From positions 1 through 12,499 of the forward strand of contig CAYLXI010000039.1 in the NCBI GenBank assembly GCA_964387695.1: a DNA stretch of 12,499 nt. The letters run 5' to 3'. This document shows positions 1 through 7,115 of this stretch, piece after piece; within the stretch, counting starts at the first letter, position 1, and every line of letters starts with the position of its first letter. The position numbers were made by a program, and so were the translations under genes. Below the pieces are notes generated by a model that was given only the letters and a program-made list of their open reading frames with translations, did not search any database and was not told the DNA's origin. This DNA comes from Thiosulfativibrio sp964387695 (GTDB taxonomy: Bacteria > Pseudomonadota > Gammaproteobacteria > Thiomicrospirales > Thiomicrospiraceae).

Positions 1-26
1 CTTGGGGTGTATATATATTTAATCAC

Positions 27-62
27 AAAAAACAATAAACCCGCTTTAAGCGGGTTTATTGT
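27..62 (-). terminator. Rho-independent terminator of petABC
   Basis: A perfect inverted repeat has arms at 32-46 and 48-62; allowing a 5-base loop it forms a 13-bp GC-cored stem (AAACCCGC paired with GCGGGTTT). On the minus strand it is followed directly by six T residues (27-32). It lies 27 bases past the petC stop codon, so it should end the bc1 operon transcript. The plus-strand side has no T tract, so it is mainly one-directional. Bases 1-26 hold nothing recognisable. Confidence 0.93.
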
Positions 63-89
63 AAAATAAAGCATCAAGTTTAACCCAAA

Positions 90-761
90 TCAGGACTTTA
101 TATCACGCCAATACTCTCTTTTCAATAAATAAGCTAAAACAAATAAAACAAATAAGAAAAGCATGACTTTCCATCCTAAATCCCATCGCTTAATTTTACT
201 TGGATCTCCTACATATTCAAGAAAATTAGAAATATCTCGAGTCGCTTGATCATACTCTTCTTCTGTCGAGGTTTTTTTCAGACCTGCCAATACATTTGGC
301 ATAGAAGTCCCTTTTATGACAGCATTATCCCAATTACCTTCTTCATCTTGCTCAAAGCCACGAATAAATGTAAAAATATAGTCGGTTCCTTTAACCCGAG
401 AAGTTAAGGATAGGTCTGGAACAAGCGTTCCAAATGCGGCTAATTGAACCTGCTCACTCATGCTAGTCATTACATAGTCTACTGGGCGACTTAAACCACG
501 GGACATTTTTTTAACTACCTCTTCATCTGTCCAGCCTAAATCTCTAGCAATTCTGTTGTATCGCATATATTTAACCGAGTGACAAGCCATACAATAATTA
601 GTAAAAAGCATAGCACCTCTTTGTAAAGATTGTACATCTCTTAAATCATTATTAGCATCATCTAAAGATATTTTTGGCCCCGCCGCTTGGGTTGTAACAG
701 AAAAAGTTATCATGACTAAAAACAAACTAAATAAAGTAAATCTATTTGATAAATTCTTCAT
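90..761 (-). CDS. petC: Cytochrome c1 of the bc1 complex
   Basis: Membrane-anchored c-type cytochrome that takes electrons from the Rieske protein and passes them to a soluble cytochrome c on the periplasmic side. With the start at 761 the protein has 223 residues. It has a signal peptide (about 1-26, ending TTQA), the haem motif CMACH at 57-61, the probable axial methionine in SMPNVL (M154), and a C-terminal membrane anchor (about 197-213). An upstream in-frame ATG at 800 would add 13 residues ahead of the signal peptide. The ATG at 761 is preferred because it begins the signal peptide directly and has a GAGAGGG-type ribosome site about 8 bases upstream. petB stops one base before this start, so translation is probably coupled. 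This is the last gene of the operon, before the terminator at 27-62. Confidence 0.95.
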   Translation of the reverse strand: MKNLSNRFTLFSLFLVMITFSVTTQAAGPKISLDDANNDLRDVQSLQRGAMLFTNYCMACHSVKYMRYNRIARDLGWTDEEVVKKMSRGLSRPVDYVMTSMSEQVQLAAFGTLVPDLSLTSRVKGTDYIFTFIRGFEQDEEGNWDNAVIKGTSMPNVLAGLKKTSTEEEYDQATRDISNFLEYVGDPSKIKRWDLGWKVMLFLFVLFVLAYLLKREYWRDIKS

Positions 762-762
762 T

Positions 763-1995
763 TTAAGTGACCCTCTCTGGTACTGGTTTAGTTCTCTCAC
801 GAGCCGAGGTAAAGGGCAGTATCAAGAAAAATGCAAAATAAGTTATTGTAAAAACCCTAGACAATTGAGTTGACTCTGGGGTAGCGGGCAAGGTACCTAG
901 CCACCCTAGTGCACAAAAACTAACCACTAACATTGTCAGTAACAGTTTATAAGACAACCCTCTATATCTAATAGATTTAACTTTACATCTATCCAACCAA
1001 GGCATGGTAAACAGCACTGCTATGGCAGTTCCCATAGCTAGCACCCCTAAAAACTTATCTGGAACTGCCATTAATATGGCATAGTAAGGAGCAAAGTACC
1101 AAACAGGCATAATATGCTCAGGAGTAACCAATGGGTTTGCTGGCACAAAGTTAGATCCTTTCAAAAAGTACCCGCCTCCTTCTGGCATGTAAAAAACAAT
1201 AAATACAAAAATAAATAAAAACCCAACCACTCCTACTAAGTCTTTCACCGAGTAATAAGGGTGAAATTTAATTCCATCAATCGGTAATCCTTGCTCATTT
1301 TTATATTGCTTAATTTCAACACCATCTGGATTATTAGACCCTACTTCATGCAAGGCCACGATGTGCATAAATACTAAAATAATTAATGCCAAAGGTAACG
1401 CAATGACATGCAGGGCAAAGAAACGGTTAAGCGTGACATCAGATATAATGAAATCTCCACGAATCCATAACGCTAGGTCAGGCCCAATTAAAGGAATTGC
1501 ACCAAATAATGATATAATTACCTGCGCTCCCCAATAAGACATTTGCCCCCAAGGAAGAATATAACCCATAAAAGCTTCAGCCATTAAAACTACGAAAATT
1601 AGCATGCCAATAATCCAAACTAACTCACGTGGCTTTTTATAAGATCCGTAAAGCAAGGCTCGCATCATGTGTAAATAAATCACAATAAAGAAAGCTGAAG
1701 CCCCTGTAGAGTGCATATAGCGGATTAACCAACCCCACTGAACATCTCGCATAATATATTCAACAGAATTAAATGCCTCTAAAGCATCTGGTTTATAGCT
1801 CATGGTTAGCCATATACCTGTTACAAATTGATTAACTAAAACCAGCAAGGCAATGGAACCAAAAAGATACCAAAAGTTAAAGTTTTTAGGTGCATAATAT
1901 TCACCAATATGTTTATTCCATGTACTGGTTACAGGAAATCGAGCATCAACCCAAGCGTATAAAGAACTATCAGGTTTTTTTTCTGGCGATGACAT
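763..1995 (-). CDS. petB: Cytochrome b of the bc1 complex
   Basis: Core membrane subunit of quinol:cytochrome c reductase; it carries both b haems and the two quinone sites. The 410 residues form the fused full-length type (N- and C-terminal parts joined, about eight membrane helices). Haem ligands are H95 and H109 in one helix and H196 and H211 in another, so the second pair is one residue further apart than in mitochondrial cytochrome b. The Qo motif at 297-300 is PVWY rather than PEWY; both variations are known in beta/gammaproteobacterial enzymes. SNNPDG at 220-225 is typical. The start codon overlaps the petA stop by one base (TAATG), a normal coupling arrangement. The gene is intact and collinear with petA and petC. 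Confidence 0.97.
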   Translation of the reverse strand: MSSPEKKPDSSLYAWVDARFPVTSTWNKHIGEYYAPKNFNFWYLFGSIALLVLVNQFVTGIWLTMSYKPDALEAFNSVEYIMRDVQWGWLIRYMHSTGASAFFIVIYLHMMRALLYGSYKKPRELVWIIGMLIFVVLMAEAFMGYILPWGQMSYWGAQVIISLFGAIPLIGPDLALWIRGDFIISDVTLNRFFALHVIALPLALIILVFMHIVALHEVGSNNPDGVEIKQYKNEQGLPIDGIKFHPYYSVKDLVGVVGFLFIFVFIVFYMPEGGGYFLKGSNFVPANPLVTPEHIMPVWYFAPYYAILMAVPDKFLGVLAMGTAIAVLFTMPWLDRCKVKSIRYRGLSYKLLLTMLVVSFCALGWLGTLPATPESTQLSRVFTITYFAFFLILPFTSARERTKPVPERVT

Positions 1996-2603
1996 TAGGC
2001 AACTCCTTCTTCTTTAGGATCTTCACCGACACGAATAACCGTATCTGTTAGGTAGAAATGGGGCGGAATATCTAAATTAGTTGGAGCAGGAACGCCTCGA
2101 AAAACTCGCCCTGCCATATCAAAGTTAGAGCCATGACAAGGGCAAAAGAATCCTCCCTGCCAATTGGCTGCCATATCTGGTGAGTTTATTGCTGGACGGT
2201 ACATAGGGGCGCAACCCAAGTGGGTGCAGATACCTACCACGACTAGAAACTCCTTATTTGAAGCCCTGTAGGTGTTTTGTGCATATATGGGTTGGTTAGA
2301 TTTTTTAGAATCTGGGTCACTCAGTTCTGTAATTTGAACAGATAACCGTTCGAGCATATCTGGCGTTCTTCGCACCACCCAAACTGGCTTCCCTCTCCAA
2401 GAAATTGTTAGCATTTGACCTAGTTGTAATTTACTAATATCAGCATCAACAGGAGCTCCAGCTGCCTTTGCTCTATCACTAGGCATCCATGAACCAACAA
2501 AGGGTACGGCTGCAAATGTAGCTCCTACAGCTCCTACAACTCCTGTTGCAACAGTTAAAACTTTGCGACGCGATAAATTCACATCATTATTTTCAGCAAT
2601 CAT
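1995..2603 (-). CDS. petA: Rieske iron-sulfur subunit of the bc1 complex
   Basis: Carries the [2Fe-2S] cluster that accepts the first electron from quinol at the Qo site and swings to cytochrome c1. The 202 residues begin with a twin-arginine export motif (SRRKVL, 11-16) and an uncleaved hydrophobic anchor (about 17-40). Cluster boxes are CTHLGC at 126-131 (ligands C126, H128) and CPCHGS at 154-159 (ligands C154, H157), with C131 and C156 as the usual disulfide pair. The ATG at 2603 is preceded by a GGGAT-rich stretch with only a moderate Shine-Dalgarno match. It is the first gene of the petABC operon, after a ~200-base gap that holds the likely promoters. Confidence 0.97.
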   Translation of the reverse strand: MIAENNDVNLSRRKVLTVATGVVGAVGATFAAVPFVGSWMPSDRAKAAGAPVDADISKLQLGQMLTISWRGKPVWVVRRTPDMLERLSVQITELSDPDSKKSNQPIYAQNTYRASNKEFLVVVGICTHLGCAPMYRPAINSPDMAANWQGGFFCPCHGSNFDMAGRVFRGVPAPTNLDIPPHFYLTDTVIRVGEDPKEEGVA

Positions 2604-2620
2604 TCAAAATCCCTATCCCT

Positions 2621-2638
2621 ATTAACATTCAGGTTAAT
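2621..2638 (-). repeat. Short inverted repeat in the petA leader
   Basis: ATTAAC (2621-2626) and GTTAAT (2633-2638) are perfect 6-bp arms around a 6-base spacer. It lies just downstream of the candidate -10 box at 2647-2652 and ends 17 bases before the petA start, so it could be an operator or a weak leader hairpin. At this size it may also be chance. Confidence 0.3.
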
Positions 2639-2646
2639 CGGGGGTC

Positions 2647-2675
2647 ATTCTATCCAAGGCTGAAGTAAACTTAAA
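2647..2675 (-). promoter_or_regulatory. Candidate proximal promoter of petABC
   Basis: On the minus strand TAGAAT (2647-2652) is a 5-of-6 match to a sigma-70 -10 box. It lies 17 bases downstream of TTTAAG (2670-2675), a poor -35 box. It sits downstream of the AT-rich hairpin at 2700-2726, about 45 bases before petA. The -10 box is convincing and the -35 box is not, so an activator may be needed. Confidence 0.45.
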
Positions 2676-2699
2676 AGCATATCTTTTTATAGGGGGGAT

Positions 2700-2726
2700 A
2701 AAAAAATTTATCATTTTCATGATAAA
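2700..2726 (-). terminator. AT-rich hairpin with T tract after the Nif3-like gene
   Basis: Perfect 8-bp arms TTTATCAT (2707-2714) and ATGATAAA (2719-2726) flank a 4-base loop that reads GAAA on the minus strand. Seven T residues (2700-2706) follow on that strand. The shape is that of an intrinsic terminator for the upstream gene, but the stem has one G-C pair only, so it may be weak or may act as an operator instead. Confidence 0.45.
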
Positions 2727-2752
2727 ACGCAAACAATATCTGTATAAAAATC

Positions 2753-2766
2753 ATGATTTATGTCAA
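2753..2766 (-). promoter_or_regulatory. FNR/CRP-like binding site upstream of petABC
   Basis: The minus strand reads TTGACATAAATCAT, which matches the FNR-type consensus TTGAT-N4-ATCAA at 8 of 10 defined bases. The TTGAC half also reads as a -35 box (TTGACA), but the candidate -10 boxes downstream of it are weak. It lies about 150 bases upstream of petA. Oxygen-linked control of respiratory genes by FNR-family regulators is common; that this site is used is inference. Confidence 0.35.
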
Positions 2767-2804
2767 ATATGTTTTTTTACAAACAAAGGTACAACACAAT
2801 GATT

Positions 2805-3548
2805 TTAAACAGGATTATAAACATCAATAAAAACAACTTCCATGTCAAATTGTTTTGATAAATGCCTGCCTAATTGCTGCACTCCTAAACGCTCTGTTGC
2901 ATGATGACCTGCTGAAAAATAATGAATATTATTTTCTAAAGACTGATGGAAAGTTTGTTCTGAGACCTCGCCACTAATATAAACATCAGCATTCCAAGCG
3001 ATGGCTTTTTCTATATACCCTTGTGCTCCACCACTGCACCAAGCTATTTTTTGAACTTTCTTTGGACCTCCTGGTAAATGTAAAACTTTTCTATTTAAAC
3101 TTTCGCTGACCTGTTGTGAAAATTTTCTTACCAGCAAAGGTTCTTTTAAAACACCTAAACGAACCAAAGATTTTTCTTCTGGCGTAATATCTTTTAAACC
3201 CCATAATTTTCCAAGCAAAGCATTATTACCAAGAGTTTCATGCCCGTCTAAAGGTAGATGATAACCTATCAAACTAATATTATGTTCTAGCAAAGTTTTA
3301 ATGCGTCGTTGCTTCATTCCTGTAATAACCGCTGGTTCATTTTTCCAAAAATAGCCATGATGCACCAATATTGCATCAGCCTGATGCTTAATAGCTTCAT
3401 CAATTAAAGCTTGGCTGGCAGTGACTCCTGTAACCATTTTAAACACATTTTCTCGACCTTCTACTTGCAAACCATTAGGAGCATAGTCTTGATAGTTTGC
3501 GATGTTTAAAAGCTCATCACAATAGTTTATTAAAGTATTTAATTTCAT
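2805..3548 (-). CDS. Nif3-like dinuclear metal-centre protein (YbgI family)
   Basis: Member of the Nif3/YbgI family, ring-forming cytoplasmic proteins with two metal ions per subunit. The biochemical role is unsettled; the label GTP cyclohydrolase 1 type 2 homologue is by similarity only. The 247-residue length equals the usual short form, without the inserted domain of longer members. Metal-site residues are visible: H63-H64 in LVHHGYFW, H97 and D101 in GYHLPLDGH, and H215-H216 with E219 in SAGHHATE. An AGGA ribosome site lies about 9 bases before the ATG. The gene sits between hisD and petABC, its usual slot in gammaproteobacteria. A strong terminator ends 13 bases before the start codon, so transcription must come by read-through or from a promoter that is not obvious. 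Confidence 0.93.
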   Translation of the reverse strand: MKLNTLINYCDELLNIANYQDYAPNGLQVEGRENVFKMVTGVTASQALIDEAIKHQADAILVHHGYFWKNEPAVITGMKQRRIKTLLEHNISLIGYHLPLDGHETLGNNALLGKLWGLKDITPEEKSLVRLGVLKEPLLVRKFSQQVSESLNRKVLHLPGGPKKVQKIAWCSGGAQGYIEKAIAWNADVYISGEVSEQTFHQSLENNIHYFSAGHHATERLGVQQLGRHLSKQFDMEVVFIDVYNPV

Positions 3549-3561
3549 AAATTTTTCCTAC

Positions 3562-3585
3562 AAAAAACCCCCATAAAGGGGGGTT
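3562..3585 (-). terminator. Rho-independent terminator of the hisG-hisD transcript
   Basis: Arms AACCCCC (3566-3572) and GGGGGTT (3579-3585) form a 7-bp GC-rich stem with a 6-base loop. On the minus strand it is followed by six T residues (3562-3567, partly within the stem). It lies 25 bases past the hisD stop and immediately before the ribosome site of the Nif3-like gene. Confidence 0.88.
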
Positions 3586-3610
3586 ATAATAAATAATAAA
3601 GTCAGCAGTA

Positions 3611-4915
3611 TTATTTTTTAGTAATACGATAACGAGCGGACTCTGCATGAGCTTGTAAGCCTTCACCATCAGCCAAAATTGCGGCGACCTCCCCTAATTC
3701 ACTCGCCCCCTCAGGAGAACACATAATTAAGCTAGAGCGTTTTTGAAAATCATACACTCCTAATGGAGATGAAAATCGTGCGGTTCTAGAAGTTGGTAAA
3801 ACATGATTTGGCCCAGCACAATAGTCACCTAATGCTTCGGCAGTATATCGTCCCATAAAGATGGCTCCTGCATGGCGTATTTTTGGTAGCAAGGCTTGAG
3901 GGTCATCAATAGATAATTCTAAATGTTCTGGAGCGATAAGGTTAATAATTTCTACGGCTTGCTCTTCATTTTTTACCACAATCATTGCTCCACGGTCTGC
4001 AAGTGATTTGGTAATAATTTCTTTTCTGGGAAAACTTCCTATTAATCGGTTCATGCTTTCATGCACTTTATCTGCAAAATCTGCATCTTGAGTAACAAGT
4101 ATAGACTGGGCATCTTCATCGTGCTCTGCTTGAGAAAACAAGTCTGCCGCAATCCAGTCTGGATTAGTCTTGCCATCACAATAAACTAGAATCTCTGAAG
4201 GTCCTGCAATCATGTCTATGCCTACCGTTCCAAAAACCATTCTTTTAGCGGTTGCCACAAAAATATTGCCGGGCCCAACAATTTTATCCACAACGGGTAT
4301 CGTCTCTGTTCCATAGGCTAAAGCAGCAATAGCTTGAGCTCCACCTACCGTAAAAACTTTATCGACACCGCAAATTTCAGCGGCCGCTAACACCATGTCA
4401 TTGATAACGCCACTTGGAGTTGGTACGACCATAATTAACTTTGTAACCCCTGCAACTTTGGCTGGAATTGCGTTCATAATAACAGAAGATGGATAAGCGG
4501 CTTTTCCTCCAGGAACATATAAACCCACACTATCTAATGAGGTTACTTGTTGACCCAGCAATGTGCCGTTAGATTCGGTATAGTTCCACGAATGTTGCAG
4601 TTGTTTTTCGTGATAAATTTTGACTCTTTGTGCTGAAATTTCTAAGCTTTCTCGCTGCTCTTTTGGAATTCGTAGTAAAGCTGCCTGCAATTCTGACTTT
4701 GGAACTTCTAAATCTTCCCCAGAACTCAATGCTAAACGATCAAATTTTTCAGTATATTTTAATAATGCCGCATCACCATTTGCACGCACTGCATTAACAA
4801 TTTCTTTAACCGCATCATTAACCGATTCATTAGAAACAGTTTCCCATGCAAGCAATTGTTCTAGCTCTTTATGAAACCCTACATTACTGGCAGATAGTCG
4901 CCTAATTTTTAACAT
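3611..4915 (-). CDS. hisD: Histidinol dehydrogenase
   Basis: Zinc enzyme of the cytoplasm that oxidises L-histidinol to L-histidine in two NAD+-dependent steps, the last reaction of histidine synthesis. The 434 residues match the family length (E. coli also 434). Zinc ligands by alignment with the E. coli enzyme are Q262 and H265 (SQAEHDED), D364 (GDYCAGPNH) and H423 near the C-terminus. The catalytic pair E330-H331 lies in APEHLEL. Also present are the glycine-rich segments VPGGKAAYPSS and VGPGNIFVATAKR. The ATG at 4915 has AGGT about 8 bases upstream and lies 14 bases past the hisG stop. The gene ends at the terminator 3562-3585; hisC, a common next gene, is not here. Confidence 0.97.
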   Translation of the reverse strand: MLKIRRLSASNVGFHKELEQLLAWETVSNESVNDAVKEIVNAVRANGDAALLKYTEKFDRLALSSGEDLEVPKSELQAALLRIPKEQRESLEISAQRVKIYHEKQLQHSWNYTESNGTLLGQQVTSLDSVGLYVPGGKAAYPSSVIMNAIPAKVAGVTKLIMVVPTPSGVINDMVLAAAEICGVDKVFTVGGAQAIAALAYGTETIPVVDKIVGPGNIFVATAKRMVFGTVGIDMIAGPSEILVYCDGKTNPDWIAADLFSQAEHDEDAQSILVTQDADFADKVHESMNRLIGSFPRKEIITKSLADRGAMIVVKNEEQAVEIINLIAPEHLELSIDDPQALLPKIRHAGAIFMGRYTAEALGDYCAGPNHVLPTSRTARFSSPLGVYDFQKRSSLIMCSPEGASELGEVAAILADGEGLQAHAESARYRITKK

Positions 4916-4929
4916 GTCTTTACCTATTT

Positions 4930-5559
4930 TTAAACCACAGCGGATTTAATTTTTTCTACAATTTCATTAATTTGAGCAAACTTCGTTTTATAAGCATGTT
5001 CATTAACAATTAAACGAGAACTAATATCTGCAATATGTTGCATAGGAACTAAACCATTGGCCTTTAGGGTATTTCCCGTATCCACTAAGTCTACAATATA
5101 ATCTGCCAAGTCTATTAAAGGGGCAATTTCCATAGAGCCATAAAGCTTAATTAAATCTACTTGCTCACCATTTTTAGCATAATAGGCTTCTGCTGATTTA
5201 ACATATTTTGTGGCAATTTTAAGGCGATGACCGACTGGTTTTTCTCTTTCTGGCCCTGCGACCATCAAACGACATTTGGCAATATTTAAATCTACCAGCT
5301 CATACAAGTTATCTGCTGGGGATTCCATTAAAACATCTTTGCCCGCCACACCAATATCTGCCGCTCCATGTGCTACATAGGTAGGTGCATCGGTTGCTCG
5401 CACAATAAGCAGCCTAATGTGCTTGTGGTTAGTTGGAATAATAAGTTTACGGCATTTACTTGGGTCTTCTAAAGGGGTTATCCCAGCAGCTTCCAGCAAA
5501 GGTAAAGTATCTTTATAAATTCGGCCTTTAGATAAGGCAAAGGTAAGTTGTTCGTTCAT
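4930..5559 (-). CDS. hisG: ATP phosphoribosyltransferase, short form
   Basis: Catalyses the first committed step of histidine synthesis, joining ATP and PRPP. At 209 residues it is the short form, which lacks the C-terminal regulatory domain. In known organisms the short form works as an octamer with HisZ, a HisRS-like protein, so a hisZ gene is expected elsewhere in the genome. The PRPP-binding signature lies at 157-170 (DLVDTGNTLKANGL). ALSKGRIYKDTLPLLEAAG, with the LSKGR motif near the N-terminus, fixes the start. No good Shine-Dalgarno sequence precedes the ATG: the upstream 40 bases are a purine-rich, G-poor array of four GAAAACAAA units plus AATT. Translation may rely on coupling to murA or on A-rich enhancer contacts with ribosomal protein S1; that is inference. 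Confidence 0.96.
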   Translation of the reverse strand: MNEQLTFALSKGRIYKDTLPLLEAAGITPLEDPSKCRKLIIPTNHKHIRLLIVRATDAPTYVAHGAADIGVAGKDVLMESPADNLYELVDLNIAKCRLMVAGPEREKPVGHRLKIATKYVKSAEAYYAKNGEQVDLIKLYGSMEIAPLIDLADYIVDLVDTGNTLKANGLVPMQHIADISSRLIVNEHAYKTKFAQINEIVEKIKSAVV

Positions 5560-5563
5560 AATT

Positions 5564-5599
5564 TTTGTTTTCTTTGTTTTCTTTGTTTTCTTTGTTTTC
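5564..5599 (-). repeat. Four perfect 9-base tandem repeats between murA and hisG
   Basis: On the minus strand the unit GAAAACAAA occurs four times without mismatch (5591-5599, 5582-5590, 5573-5581, 5564-5572). It starts at the base after the murA stop codon and ends four bases before the hisG ATG, so it makes up nearly the whole intergenic gap. It occupies the place where the hisG ribosome-binding site should be. Confidence 0.97.
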
Positions 5600-6856
5600 T
5601 TAAGAAGTACGGTAAATTTGACTGCCTAGCTTATGAAATTTTTCTTCAATCAATTCATAACCACGATCAATATGATAAATACGATCTACAATGGTTTCAC
5701 CCTTTGCAGCCAAACCTGCTAAAATTAAACTGGCTGAAGCTCGCAAATCCGTTGCCATAACGGGGGCTCCTTTTAACGATTTAACGCCTGCAATATAAGC
5801 AACATTACCATCTAAACTAATGTCTGCACCCATTCTAATAAGTTCTGACACATGCATAAAACGATTTTCAAAAATAGTTTCCTCTACTTTTGAATCTCCG
5901 TCAGCAAGCGTATTCATCACTAAAAATTGTGCCTGCATATCTGTTGGGAATTTTGGATAAGGGTCGGTACGAATGTCAACAGGCTTCAAAACTCGGCCTC
6001 TCATATCAAGCGTAATCGTACTTTCTGTTGTTTGAATATCTGCCCCTGCTGCGGTAAATTTCTCTAGCACCGATATTAAATGTTTTGGCTCAACATGGGT
6101 GACGGTAATGCAGCTTTGAGTTACCGCAGCTGACGCTAAATAAGTGCCTGCTTCAATACGATCAGGAATGACTTGATATTCACAACCTTGTAAAGACTCA
6201 ACCCCTTCTATTCTTAAGGTATCTGTATCAATGCCTGTAATTTTAGCTCCCATTTTATTCAAAAACTCTGCCAAATCTGACACTTCTGGTTCTTTAGCTG
6301 AATTTCTTAAAACGGTCACCCCTTTTGCTAGGCACGCCGCCATCATAAGGTTTTCGGTTCCTGTTACGGTTACCAGTTCCATGGTAATATCAGCACCCTT
6401 CAAACGACCCGATTTGGCAAAAACATAACCCTTCTCAATTTTAATATCCGCGCCCATTTTTCTCAAACCATCAATATGAATATTAACTGGACGAGAACCA
6501 ATGGCACAGCCTCCAGGAAGTGATATTTTTGCTTCTCCATGTCTAGCTAATAAAGGTCCCATTGCAAGAATAGAAGCTCTCATAGTTTTCACTAATTCAT
6601 AAGGGGCTTCTTTGGTGGTTAAAACGCTGGCATCAATTTCAATATTTAATTTATCATCAAATAAGACGCTTACGCCCATTGTTGCGAGCAGTTGTATGCT
6701 GGTGGTTACATCTTTTAGGTGAGGAACATTAGACAAAACTACGGGTGAGTCTGCCAACAAACAGCCCATCAAAATAGGCAAGGCTGCATTTTTAGCACCA
6801 GAAATCCTTACCTTACCACTTAATTTAGCAGGGCCATTAATGACTATTTTATCCAT
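5600..6856 (-). CDS. murA: UDP-N-acetylglucosamine 1-carboxyvinyltransferase
   Basis: Transfers enolpyruvate from PEP to UDP-GlcNAc, the first committed step of peptidoglycan precursor synthesis, in the cytoplasm; it is the target of fosfomycin. The 418 residues match the family (E. coli 419). Visible key residues are K22-N23 (AKNAALP), R93, the active-site cysteine C117 in GGCAIGSRP (the loop cysteine that fosfomycin alkylates), R122, the catalytic aspartate D306 in FPTDMQAQF, and R398 in HIDRGYE. Nothing in the loop suggests the natural Cys-to-Asp resistance variant. The ATG at 6856 has AAGG about 13 bases upstream, overlapping the end of the bolA-family gene, a standard ibaG-murA pairing. 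Confidence 0.98.
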   Translation of the reverse strand: MDKIVINGPAKLSGKVRISGAKNAALPILMGCLLADSPVVLSNVPHLKDVTTSIQLLATMGVSVLFDDKLNIEIDASVLTTKEAPYELVKTMRASILAMGPLLARHGEAKISLPGGCAIGSRPVNIHIDGLRKMGADIKIEKGYVFAKSGRLKGADITMELVTVTGTENLMMAACLAKGVTVLRNSAKEPEVSDLAEFLNKMGAKITGIDTDTLRIEGVESLQGCEYQVIPDRIEAGTYLASAAVTQSCITVTHVEPKHLISVLEKFTAAGADIQTTESTITLDMRGRVLKPVDIRTDPYPKFPTDMQAQFLVMNTLADGDSKVEETIFENRFMHVSELIRMGADISLDGNVAYIAGVKSLKGAPVMATDLRASASLILAGLAAKGETIVDRIYHIDRGYELIEEKFHKLGSQIYRTS

Positions 6857-6870
6857 AATTAACTATAACC

Positions 6871-7089
6871 TTAAGGAGTTTTTGTTTTAATAGATAGAGC
6901 GTGTAAAGCACCTGATGCAAAATCGCTTTTAAACACATCATTAACCATTCTGTGTCTTTGAATGGGGGATTTACCTTCAAACTGAGCACTGACAACTTCT
7001 ACAGAGAAATTACAATCTGCTCCGTCCATAATGACTATAGCATCTGAAATTTCTTGCTGAATTCTTTGCTTAATTTCTTCTGGAGACAT
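6871..7089 (-). CDS. ibaG: BolA-family protein (IbaG/YrbA type)
   Basis: Small cytoplasmic BolA-like protein of 72 residues. Family members pair with monothiol glutaredoxins and handle or sense [2Fe-2S] clusters; IbaG in particular is linked to murA by conserved adjacency and to acid stress in E. coli. Visible features are a cysteine at C26 (DGADCNFSV), which is the position of a cluster ligand in BolA relatives, the helix segment QRHRMVNDVF, and the typical C-terminal segment GALHALSIKTKTP with the conserved histidine at 63. It is a little shorter than E. coli IbaG (84), mainly at the ends. AAGGG about 9 bases before the ATG supports the start. It lies 26 bases after the exporter permease and 14 before murA. 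Confidence 0.92.
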   Translation of the reverse strand: MSPEEIKQRIQQEISDAIVIMDGADCNFSVEVVSAQFEGKSPIQRHRMVNDVFKSDFASGALHALSIKTKTP

Positions 7090-7115
7090 GTTCTAACCCT
7101 TAAATTCTTAAAAAC

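Noticed and set aside
762..800. Upstream ATG extending cytochrome c1 by 13 residues
   Set aside because: It would place a charged stretch before a complete signal peptide and overlap petB; the ATG at 761 has a better ribosome site.
4620..4874. Plus-strand ORF of 84 codons inside hisD
   Set aside because: Antisense to a well-conserved, intact hisD; no ribosome site or recognisable features.
5548..5760. Plus-strand ORF of 70 codons with a repeated FCFL pattern
   Set aside because: Its odd composition comes from reading the 9-base tandem repeat and the antisense of murA; no ribosome site and no domain.
6231..6428. Plus-strand ORF of 65 codons inside murA
   Set aside because: Antisense shadow of a conserved coding region.
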